In this document: positions 1-5,943 of the stretch, piece by piece | How the letters are laid out: every line of letters starts with the position of its first letter | How positions within the stretch are numbered: the first letter of the stretch is position 1 | DNA from: Treponema sp. | GTDB lineage: Bacteria; Spirochaetota; Spirochaetia; Treponematales; Treponemataceae | Direction: 5' to 3' | NCBI GenBank assembly: GCA_022510885.1 | Contig: JAFLSP010000033.1 | Span: forward strand, 1 to 15,163 | Length of the DNA stretch: 15,163 nt | The notes under the pieces: model-generated | Databases searched by the model: none | What the model was told of the DNA's origin: nothing | What the model saw: only the letters and a program-made list of their open reading frames with translations | Made by a program: the position numbers and the translations under genes

Positions 1-215
1 CCCTTGTAGACCACGTTCTCCAGCATGACGGGCTTTATCTCCACCTCGCCGATGCGGAAGTCCGTGCCGTGGATGGCGTTGTAGAGCGACAGGAAGTAGT
101 CCTTCGCGTTCACGTTGCGCCCGAACAGGTTCACGAACAGCGTGTCGCGGTAGGTGCGCTTGGGCGGCGTTTTGTCCGTCGCCGGTTGCTGACAAGATTT
201 CGTTTCGTTTGCCAT
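1..215 (-). CDS. Rpn/PD-(D/E)XK nuclease-family transposase-like protein, N-terminal part
   Basis: Partial gene; only the first 71 codons lie in the window. Read on the minus strand, the ATG at 215 is preceded by a good Shine-Dalgarno (GAGGAAA, about 217-223). The protein starts MANETK, has a short polar lead, then YRDTLFVNLFGRN followed by DYFLSLYNAIHGTD, an I..V.I segment and a VVYKG end. That pattern matches the N-terminus of the Rpn family (recombination-promoting nuclease / putative transposase, PD-(D/E)XK_2 type), which is often present in many copies in treponemes and gut bacteria. The catalytic D...ExK residues lie beyond the window, so I cannot say whether the gene is intact. It is divergent from rpsO. 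Rpn proteins are sequence-unspecific DNases that promote RecA-independent recombination in E. coli; the role here is unknown. Family call fairly sure, function inferred. Confidence 0.75.
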   Translation of the reverse strand, partial: MANETKSCQQPATDKTPPKRTYRDTLFVNLFGRNVNAKDYFLSLYNAIHGTDFRIGEVEIKPVMLENVVYK

Positions 216-395
216 AATTTCCTCGCTTTTGGTAACGATGCGCAAGCGTTCTGCCTGCATATCGTTATATGCGCAGAAATGCAGTTTTTACCAAAAACGT
301 TCGCAATTTCGTAATATTTTTACTTCTCACACCGCACGGGGAAAAATACGGGAACGTGGTGGCTGTGGTTCTCGAAACCTCCGTTCCCTCCCTCA
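216..395. other. Divergent intergenic region upstream of the rpsO promoter
   Basis: No gene is supported here: open frames crossing it have no RBS and no recognisable product. It contains the palindrome at 251-276 and a short AT-rich stretch (about 280-325). It also has an inverted repeat, GGGAACG (350-356) and CGTTCCC (382-388), whose 25-nt loop holds a small GGTT/AACC stem (367-370/376-379). A weak upstream promoter-like pair is visible (TTACCA 288-293, 18 bp, TAATAT 312-317). If used, it would give rpsO a second, longer leader. Confidence 0.4.
251..276. repeat. Imperfect palindrome in the leader of the Rpn-type gene
   Basis: The six-bp arms GCATAT (257-262) and ATATGC (267-272) face each other across a CGTT loop. 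They are extended by CTGC (251-254) and GCAG (273-276) with a 2-nt bulge, giving 10 bp in total. The palindrome lies 36-61 bp upstream of the Rpn-type start codon. It also holds the only -10-like hexamer I see for that gene (minus-strand TATAAC, 264-269; a weak TTGGTA 19 bp upstream). It could be an operator or an RNA hairpin. The structure is seen directly; the function is not known. Confidence 0.4.
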
Positions 396-423
396 TTGAC
401 TTTTCTGCGCTTTTCGCTAGAAT
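396..423 (+). promoter_or_regulatory. sigma70-type promoter of rpsO-pnp
   Basis: TTGACT (396-401) and TAGAAT (418-423) are separated by 16 bp; each matches the consensus hexamer at 5 of 6 positions. Transcription should start near 430, giving a leader of about 200 nt before the rpsO ATG. The promoter lies between CCGTTCC (381-387) and GGAACGG (424-430), an inverted pair that could bracket it as an operator. Confidence 0.7.
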
Positions 424-438
424 GGAACGGTATCGTTT

Positions 439-502
439 CGGTACAACTGTCTGGCGCGGTGCAAAGACCACGCCACCACAAACCCTTGTTTGTGTTCTAC
501 CG
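439..502 (+). promoter_or_regulatory. Candidate S15-binding three-way junction in the rpsO leader
   Basis: Three stems can form at once. P1 pairs 439-443 (CGGTA) with 498-502 (TACCG), extended by 445-446 with 495-496 past a C-C mismatch. P2 pairs TGGCG 452-456 with CGCCA 471-475, and GGT 458-460 with ACC 467-469, around a GCAAAG loop. P3 pairs CACAAAC 477-483 with GTTTGTG 488-494 around a CCTT loop. P2 and P3 are separated by one base and P3 abuts P1, the geometry of a stacked three-way junction. S15 binds a three-way junction in 16S rRNA, and several unrelated S15-responsive mRNA leaders are known in other phyla. Function here is inferred; pairing was done by eye. If transcription began further upstream, an alternative outer stem GGAACGGTA (424-432) with TACCGTTCC (498-506) becomes possible. 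Confidence 0.45.
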
Positions 503-630
503 TTCCGACGGCTTGCAAATCGGTGTCCGGGAGCGTCCTGCTGCTGGGCTCCGACGGGTCGCCGCGAGGGACGGCGGGGCAGTCCATGTATGGGTATCTC
601 AAGGGAAAATCTATTTTTAAGGAGTAAGTC

Positions 631-900
631 ATGGCACTTACGAAAGAAGAGACTGCTGCTATCGTCAGCAAATTCGGTGCGAACGAATCGGACACCGGCA
701 ACACGAAGGTGCAGATTGCGCTGCTCACGGAGCGCATCAAGCAACTGACCGCGCACAAGAAGGCGTTTCCCAAGGACACGGGCGCGTCGCGCGGGCTGCT
801 CAAGGCGGTCGGGCAGCGCAGGAAGCTGCTCAAGTACCTGCAGAACCGTGACCTGGAGCTGTATCGCGCGCTCATCAAAGAGCTTGGCTTGCGCAAATAG
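631..900 (+). CDS. rpsO: 30S ribosomal protein S15
   Basis: 89 residues, the usual S15 length. S15 binds the central-domain three-way junction of 16S rRNA early in 30S assembly. Family motifs are clear: DTGNTKVQIALLTERI, RGLLKAVGQRRKLLKYL and the terminal LGLRK. The ATG is preceded by AAGGAG (619-624) at ideal spacing. The RNA-contact loop is unusual: where E. coli has KDHHSRRGLL this protein has KDTGASRGLL. The conserved H42 and D49 (H41 and D48 without Met) are kept, but the Ser that follows D by three is Ala52, with Ser one residue later. The gene is followed after 12 bp by pnp, as in many bacteria. It is probably autoregulated through its structured leader (inference). Confidence 0.98.
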   Translation: MALTKEETAAIVSKFGANESDTGNTKVQIALLTERIKQLTAHKKAFPKDTGASRGLLKAVGQRRKLLKYLQNRDLELYRALIKELGLRK

Positions 901-912
901 GCGGAGCGTGCA

Positions 913-3021
913 ATGGCAGTCGAAAGAGTAACGTATAAAATCGGCAACGACGAGCTTGTCCTTGAGGCGGGCAGGGTCGGCAAGCAGGCGAACGGGTGCG
1001 TGTTCGCGCAGTTCGCGGGTGCGGCAATCGTGGCGACGGTCTGCTGCTCCTCCGAGGTGAAGGAGGGGCTGGACTTCGTTCCCGTCACGGTCGAGTACAA
1101 CGAGAAATACTACGCCGCGGGCAAGATTCCCGGCGGCTTCATCAAGCGCGAGGGGCGGCCCAAGGACAAGGAGATTCTGGTCTCCCGCCTGATTGACCGC
1201 CCGATGCGCCCGCTGTTCGAGGTCTCGTTCGGGCGCGAAATCCAGATTGTGCCGACCTGCGTCTCGTCGGACGGCGTGAACCCGCCGGACATCATCGCGG
1301 TCATCGCGGCGAGCGCGGCGGTCTCCATCAGCGACATCCCGTTCCACGGGCCGGTCGCGGCGTGCCGCGTCGCCTACCTGAACGGCGAGTACGTCATCAA
1401 CCCGACCTTCAGGCAGATTGAGGCGGCGGATTTGGAGATTGTGGTCGCGGGCACGAAGGACGGCTTCACGATGGTGGAGGGCGGCGCGAACGAGGCGAGC
1501 GAGGAGGTGATGCTCGGCGCGCTCGCGAAGGCGGAGGGCTTCATCAAGGCGATGTGCGAGCTTCAGGAGCAGCTCGTCGCGAAATGCGGCAAGGAGAAGC
1601 TCCCGCTCAGCCCGCTTGCGGTGGAGCTTGCCAACCGGGACGCGATTGTCGCCGAGGCGACGCCGCTCCTGGAGAAGGCCTGCTTCCAGGACGGCAAGAT
1701 GAACCGCGGCAGCGCAATCAGCGCGGTCAAGAAGCAGCTGCTCGCCGCCCACGCGGAGCAGTTCGAGGACGACGTGCAGCGGAAGCTGTTCGACCAGTGC
1801 TTCGACGACATCCAGTACGACCTGCTGCGCCGGAGCATCCTCGACAAGGGCGTGCGCATCGACGGGCGCAGGTGCGACGAAATCCGCCCGATTACCTGCG
1901 AGGTGAACGTGCTGCCGCGTCCGCACGGAAGCGCGCTGTTCACGCGCGGCGAGACGCAGTCGCTGGCGGTCACGACGCTCGGCACGGCGATGGACGCGCA
2001 GGTGTTCGACGACATTGACGGCGAGCGCAGCGAGCATTTCATCCTGCACTACAACTTCCCGCCGTATTCGGTGGGCGAGACGGGCCGCCTGAGCACGGGC
2101 CGGCGCGAAATCGGCCACGGGAACCTCGCGCGCCGCTCGCTCGCGCCGATGGTGCCGTCCATCGAGGAATTCCCGTACACGGTGCGCGTCGTCTCCGAAA
2201 TTTTGGAGTCGAACGGCTCCTCGTCGCAGGCCTCCACCTGCGGCGGCTGCCTGTCGCTCCTTGCGGCGGGCGTTCCGATGAAGAAGATGGTCGCGGGCAT
2301 CGCGATGGGGCTCATCACGGAGGCGGAGGGCGACAATCCCTACGGCCGCTACCAGATTCTCTCCGACATCCTCGGCGAGGAGGACCACCTGGGCGACATG
2401 GACTTCAAGGTGGCCGGCACGAAGGACGGCATCACGGGCTTCCAGATGGACATCAAGATTGCCGGCGTGACGACCGAAATCATGCAGAAGGCGCTCGCGC
2501 AGGCGAAGGAAGGCCGCTTGCACATCCTCTCCATCATGGAGAAGTGCATCAGCAAGCCGCAGCCCATCAGCCCGTTCGCGCCGAAAATCCTGACGATGAA
2601 AATCGACACGGACAAAATCGGCGCGCTCATCGGGCCGGGCGGAAAGACCATCAAGGCGCTGTGCGCCCAGTACGGCGTCAAAATCGACACGGCCGACGAC
2701 GGCACGGTCACCGTCTACGGGCACACGGGCAAGAACGCCGAGGAGGCGAAGGTCGCGATTCACGGCATCGTGGACGACCCCGAGGTGGGCACGATTTACA
2801 ACGGCACGGTCAAGCGCATCATGGAATTCGGCGCGTTCGTCGAAATCCTGCCGGGCAAGGAGGGGCTGTGCCACATCTCCAAGCTCTCGCGCGAGCGCGT
2901 GAGCAAGGTCACCGACGTGCTCAAGGAGGGGCAGCAGATTCCCGTCAAGCTGCTTGAGGTTGACAAGATGGGGCGGCTGAACCTGTCGTACATCGACGCG
3001 CTTGAGGCGCAGCAGAAATAG
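913..3021 (+). CDS. pnp: Polyribonucleotide nucleotidyltransferase (PNPase)
   Basis: 702 residues, close to E. coli PNPase (711). The enzyme degrades RNA 3'-5' by phosphorolysis, as a trimer in the cytoplasm. Domains in order: first RNase PH core (about 1-220, with FIKREGRPKDKEILVSRLID), helical linker (about 230-310), second RNase PH core (about 315-550, with TRGETQSLAVTTLG, SNGSSSQASTCGG and EEDHLGDMDFKVAG), KH domain (about 555-615, with the GPGG loop in IGALIGPGGKTI) and S1 domain (about 622-700, with VKRIMEFGAFVEILPGKEGL). The catalytic aspartates and lysine map to D491, D497 and K499 by alignment to E. coli D486, D492 and K494. All appear intact. GGAG at 903-906 is the RBS. It is co-transcribed with rpsO and ends before an intrinsic terminator. 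Confidence 0.98.
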   Translation: MAVERVTYKIGNDELVLEAGRVGKQANGCVFAQFAGAAIVATVCCSSEVKEGLDFVPVTVEYNEKYYAAGKIPGGFIKREGRPKDKEILVSRLIDRPMRPLFEVSFGREIQIVPTCVSSDGVNPPDIIAVIAASAAVSISDIPFHGPVAACRVAYLNGEYVINPTFRQIEAADLEIVVAGTKDGFTMVEGGANEASEEVMLGALAKAEGFIKAMCELQEQLVAKCGKEKLPLSPLAVELANRDAIVAEATPLLEKACFQDGKMNRGSAISAVKKQLLAAHAEQFEDDVQRKLFDQCFDDIQYDLLRRSILDKGVRIDGRRCDEIRPITCEVNVLPRPHGSALFTRGETQSLAVTTLGTAMDAQVFDDIDGERSEHFILHYNFPPYSVGETGRLSTGRREIGHGNLARRSLAPMVPSIEEFPYTVRVVSEILESNGSSSQASTCGGCLSLLAAGVPMKKMVAGIAMGLITEAEGDNPYGRYQILSDILGEEDHLGDMDFKVAGTKDGITGFQMDIKIAGVTTEIMQKALAQAKEGRLHILSIMEKCISKPQPISPFAPKILTMKIDTDKIGALIGPGGKTIKALCAQYGVKIDTADDGTVTVYGHTGKNAEEAKVAIHGIVDDPEVGTIYNGTVKRIMEFGAFVEILPGKEGLCHISKLSRERVSKVTDVLKEGQQIPVKLLEVDKMGRLNLSYIDALEAQQK

Positions 3022-3028
3022 CAGATAG

Positions 3029-3056
3029 GATGCCGGCGCGGCTTGCGTCCGGCATC
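3029..3056 (+). other. Stem-loop just after pnp
   Basis: GATGCCGG (3029-3036) pairs with CCGGCATC (3049-3056), an 8-bp perfect stem. CGC (3037-3039) and GCG (3045-3047) can continue it past one bulged base. It starts 8 bp after the pnp stop and has no T-run, so it is not itself a terminator. A 3'-end barrier or processing hairpin is possible. Confidence 0.5.
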
Positions 3057-3071
3057 TGCCTGTTTGCACGG

Positions 3072-3101
3072 AACTCCAGTCCAGAAGGATTGGAGTTTTT
3101 T
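3072..3101 (+). terminator. Intrinsic terminator of rpsO-pnp
   Basis: AACTCCAGTCC (3072-3082) pairs with GGATTGGAGTT (3087-3097) around an AGAA tetraloop. The 11-bp stem has one G-T pair and is followed directly by TTTT (3098-3101). This is a textbook Rho-independent terminator about 50 bp after the pnp stop. Confidence 0.85.
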
Positions 3102-3118
3102 CGTTTATCTGCTAGACT
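3090..3118 (+). promoter_or_regulatory. Putative promoter of the dut operon, predicting a leaderless mRNA
   Basis: The -10-like TAGACT (3113-3118) lies 17 bp after a weak -35-like TTGGAG (3090-3095). The ATG of dut begins 7 bases after the end of the -10 (6-nt gap GACGCA), where transcription would be expected to start. No Shine-Dalgarno is present upstream of the ATG. The -35 and the start of the spacer are the 3' arm and T-tract of the pnp terminator. Confidence 0.45.
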
Positions 3119-3124
3119 GACGCA

Positions 3125-3571
3125 ATGGATGTTCTGATTTCTTGCACCGTGGCTGACGGCGCGGTGCTGCCCGAATACAAGACGGCGGGCGCGGCGGGTG
3201 CGGACGTGTGCGCGCTCTTGGACGAGCCGGTCACGCTCGCGCCCATGCAGCGCGCGCTGATTCCCACGGGGCTGTCCTTTGCAATCCCGGCGGGCTACGA
3301 GGTGCAGGTGCGCCCGCGCTCGGGGCTTGCGGCGAAGAACGGCATCACCTGCCTGAACGCGCCCGGCACGATTGACAGCGACTACCGCGGCGAGGTGAAA
3401 GTGATTCTGATAAATCTGGGGCAGGAGCCGTTCACGGTGCGCAACGGCGACCGCATCGCGCAGTTGGTCGTCGCGCCGGTGACGACGGGCGACTTCCGCG
3501 CGGTCACGGAACTGGACGTGACCGCGCGCGGAAATGGCGGATTTGGCAGCACGGGCGTGAGCGGCAACTAG
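3125..3571 (+). CDS. dut: Deoxyuridine 5'-triphosphate nucleotidohydrolase (dUTPase)
   Basis: 148 residues, typical of the homotrimeric all-beta dUTPases. It hydrolyses dUTP to dUMP and pyrophosphate, keeping uracil out of DNA and supplying dUMP for dTMP synthesis. All five family motifs are present in order: motif 1 around [12 protein letters not shown], motif 2 [11 protein letters not shown], motif 3 [11 protein letters not shown] (catalytic Asp about D84), motif 4 RIAQLVVAP and the flexible C-terminal motif 5 GNGGFGSTG. The start gives a normal N-terminus although no Shine-Dalgarno precedes it. The next gene begins immediately after its TAG. Confidence 0.96.
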   Translation: MDVLISCTVADGAVLPEYKTAGAAGADVCALLDEPVTLAPMQRALIPTGLSFAIPAGYEVQVRPRSGLAAKNGITCLNAPGTIDSDYRGEVKVILINLGQEPFTVRNGDRIAQLVVAPVTTGDFRAVTELDVTARGNGGFGSTGVSGN

Positions 3572-4867
3572 ATGACCATCTTTCCCCCCGCGCTGACTGC
3601 CCGCGTTTCCGCATCGCTCGTTCGGGGCAAAGAACGGCTCGCGGGCTTCAATCTGCTCAACAGCCTGTGCGCGCTTGCGGCGCGGGCATGCCGTCGGCTG
3701 GGCTTCCGTGAGGCGGGCGAGCGGCTTGCGGTGCTCATGCAGGAGGACACGGGCATCAACCGCTTCGTGATGGTGCGCTATCTGACCAAAGAGCTGTTCC
3801 TCTATTTTTTTATTGCGTTCTTGTTCTTTTTTATGGTCTTTTTCTGCAACCAGATTCTGCTGCTTGCGGAGAACGTGCTGAAAAAGCGCGTGCCGCTCAT
3901 GGACGTGCTGCGGCTCATCTCGTACTCGCTGCCCTTCATCATCGCGCAGTCCGCGCCCTTTGCGACGCTCGTGGGCTTTCTGATGTGCCTCGGTCGTCTG
4001 ATGACGGAGAACGAGGTGCTTATCCTGCGCGCGTCGGGCATGGGCTACGGCATCATCATCGTCCCCGTCGTCGCCCTGGGGCTGGTGATTTCGGTCGCGT
4101 CGTTTTTCGTGAACGACTATCTGCTCCCGCTCGGCACGCTCAAGTACAATCAGCTGCGGCGCACGATTTTGATGTCCAACCCGGCGATTGAGCTGGAGTC
4201 GAATTCGGTCAAGCGCACGAACGACAAGACGCTGGTCATCGGGCAGGTGAGCGGCACGGACGTGAGCGACCTGATTTTCTTCGACACGGACACGGACGGC
4301 AACCAGCGCATCATCGTGGCGAACGATTCGGTGGTGGAGAAGTCGGCGGAAAGCGGCGTGCTGATGTCCATGGAGATGGACGATGCGTCGGTGGTCTTCT
4401 TCAAGACCGGCAGGCGCGATGACTTTGACGTGCTGATGGCGCGGCACATGCTGCTGAATATCTTTGAGTCGTCGTTTTTCAGCACCTCGTCGCACGTCAA
4501 TCCGAACGAGATGACTTCCTACGACCTGCGCAAGCGCATCGGCGAGATGGAGCGGGAAGAGAACGTTGACCCGAAGAGCCTGAACAAGTACAAGCTGGAG
4601 TATAACAAGAAATTCTCTATGCCGTTCGGCTCGATTTTCTTTGCCGTTCTCGCGATTCCGCTGTCGCTCCTGTTCGGCAAGCACAACGGGCAGACCATCG
4701 GGCTGATAATCGGGCTGTTCATCTCCGTGGCGTACTGGGCGATGATGATTTTGGGGCAGATTTTCGGCTCGCGCAGCGGCACGAACGGCGTGGTTCTGAT
4801 GTGGATTCCGAATGCCGTCATCGGCGTGGCGGCGCTGTTTTTCTACACGCAGTTGGGGCGGCGATGA
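3572..4867 (+). CDS. lptF: LptF/LptG (YjgP/YjgQ) family permease, first copy (LptF-like)
   Basis: Inner-membrane permease of the LptB2FG type, which extracts lipopolysaccharide or a similar lipid and passes it to the LptC/A bridge. 431 residues from the ATG that abuts the dut stop. The family core begins near residue 67 (MVRYLTKELFLYFF). Three N-terminal TM segments lie at about 72-95, 107-135 and 148-175, followed by a polar beta-jellyroll-like periplasmic region (about 190-340). Three C-terminal TM segments lie at about 350-368, 372-395 and 405-428. The first 66 residues are an extra, Arg/Ala-rich stretch with no obvious RBS for the ATG at 3572. Alternative starts are ATG 3738 and ATG 3770; neither has a clear Shine-Dalgarno, although AGGAGG lies at about 3740-3745, 24 bp before 3770. 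It overlaps lptG by ATGA. Not all spirochaetes make classical LPS, so the substrate is uncertain. Confidence 0.88.
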   Translation: MTIFPPALTARVSASLVRGKERLAGFNLLNSLCALAARACRRLGFREAGERLAVLMQEDTGINRFVMVRYLTKELFLYFFIAFLFFFMVFFCNQILLLAENVLKKRVPLMDVLRLISYSLPFIIAQSAPFATLVGFLMCLGRLMTENEVLILRASGMGYGIIIVPVVALGLVISVASFFVNDYLLPLGTLKYNQLRRTILMSNPAIELESNSVKRTNDKTLVIGQVSGTDVSDLIFFDTDTDGNQRIIVANDSVVEKSAESGVLMSMEMDDASVVFFKTGRRDDFDVLMARHMLLNIFESSFFSTSSHVNPNEMTSYDLRKRIGEMEREENVDPKSLNKYKLEYNKKFSMPFGSIFFAVLAIPLSLLFGKHNGQTIGLIIGLFISVAYWAMMILGQIFGSRSGTNGVVLMWIPNAVIGVAALFFYTQLGRR

Positions 4868-5934
4868 AACTGACGCAGTATTTGTTCAAACGGTTTATCC
4901 CGCTTTTTCTTGGCGCGCTCGCGTTTTTCGCGCTCGTCCTCGTCCTGGTGGATTTGCTGATGAACCTGTGGAATTACATCTCGAATCAGGTGCCGGGTGC
5001 GACGGTGGCGCGGATTCTGCTGCTCTACGTGCCGAAGTGCGTGTGGTACGCCACGCCGCTCGCGATTCTGTTCGCCGTCTCGTACACGCTCAGCGACTTT
5101 TACGCGAGCAACGAGCTGGTCGCGATTTTTGCGTCGGGCGTTCCGCTCATCTCCTTCACCGCGCCGCTCCTTGTCTTTTCGTTCGTCCTGAGCATCGCGC
5201 TGTTCGTGTTCGACGACCGGCTCGTCGTGCCCACGTATGCGCAGAAGACGGCGTTGCAGGAGAAATCGCTGGACAAGGAGAAGTCGCTGAACAACGACAA
5301 AATCGTGGTGATTGCCGAGGGCGGCAGCATCGTGTACAAGGCGGACTATTACGACGACGGCGCGAAGCGGCTCTACACGGTCTACGTCGTCGTCAGGAAC
5401 GAGGACAAGACGCTCGCGGCGGTTATCCGGGCGGATTCGGCGGTGTTCCAGAACGGACACTGGAATCTTTCGGGCGGCACGCAGTACACGTTCGCGGACG
5501 GTGCGATGATGATGCGCAGTCCCGACCCCGCGCTGGTGGAGCGGCTGACCGAAGAGCCGACGACGTTCCAGAACAACACGGTGAGCGTGGAGACTGTGAG
5601 CGCGCGCGAGGCGCAGCAGTACATCGAGCACTTGCAGAAGGCGGGGCTGCCGTTCAGCGAGGAACTGAGTCTGTACTACAAGAAATTCGCGTTTCCGTTC
5701 GTGCTGTTCATCGTCGTGTTCCTGTCGGTCGGCCTGAGCGGAAAGACGCGGAAGAACGTGCTGCTCGTGAGTCTTGCGGCGTGTATCAGCGCGGCGGTGC
5801 TGTTCTACGTGAGTCAGATGATAACGATGCTGCTCGCGAAATTCCAGTATATCAGCCCGTTCATGGGCGCGTGGTTTCCCGTGTTCTTGTTCGTGGCGAT
5901 AAGCGTGGTGCTGCTGCGCTACGCGCGCACGTGA
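4864..5934 (+). CDS. lptG: LptF/LptG (YjgP/YjgQ) family permease, second copy (LptG-like)
   Basis: 356 residues, the normal size for LptG. It is the partner of the preceding LptF-like protein in an LptB2FG transporter; the ATPase LptB must be encoded elsewhere. The start at 4864 (MKLTQYLFKRFIPLFLG) fits the family, overlaps the lptF stop as ATGA and follows a GGGGCGG purine-rich stretch; an upstream in-frame ATG at 4801 lies inside lptF and is not needed. Three N-terminal TM segments (about 10-37, 50-80, 90-120), a periplasmic beta-rich region (about 125-265) and three C-terminal TM segments (about 278-296, 302-325, 330-352) give the expected topology. Which of the two is F or G follows gene order and length only. 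Confidence 0.9.
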   Translation: MKLTQYLFKRFIPLFLGALAFFALVLVLVDLLMNLWNYISNQVPGATVARILLLYVPKCVWYATPLAILFAVSYTLSDFYASNELVAIFASGVPLISFTAPLLVFSFVLSIALFVFDDRLVVPTYAQKTALQEKSLDKEKSLNNDKIVVIAEGGSIVYKADYYDDGAKRLYTVYVVVRNEDKTLAAVIRADSAVFQNGHWNLSGGTQYTFADGAMMMRSPDPALVERLTEEPTTFQNNTVSVETVSAREAQQYIEHLQKAGLPFSEELSLYYKKFAFPFVLFIVVFLSVGLSGKTRKNVLLVSLAACISAAVLFYVSQMITMLLAKFQYISPFMGAWFPVFLFVAISVVLLRYART

Positions 5935-5943
5935 GGAAAGGAT

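Noticed and set aside
269..748. Plus-strand open frame running through the rpsO leader into rpsO
   Set aside because: It overlaps the promoter and rpsO in another frame, has no Shine-Dalgarno and no recognisable protein features.
265..3069. A 934-codon open frame on the minus strand across rpsO-pnp
   Set aside because: It lies antisense to two unmistakable genes. Its composition is the Arg/His/Leu/Asp-rich pattern produced by reading GC-rich genes backwards, and it has no RBS or recognisable motif.
2945..4684. A 579-codon minus-strand open frame over dut-lptF, and similar ones at 4843-6189 and 6960-8525
   Set aside because: Shadow frames of well-supported plus-strand genes; low-complexity charged translations without family motifs.
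4801..4863. Earlier in-frame start for lptG
   Set aside because: It would add 21 residues encoded inside lptF. The ATG at 4864 gives the family N-terminus and a standard ATGA overlap.
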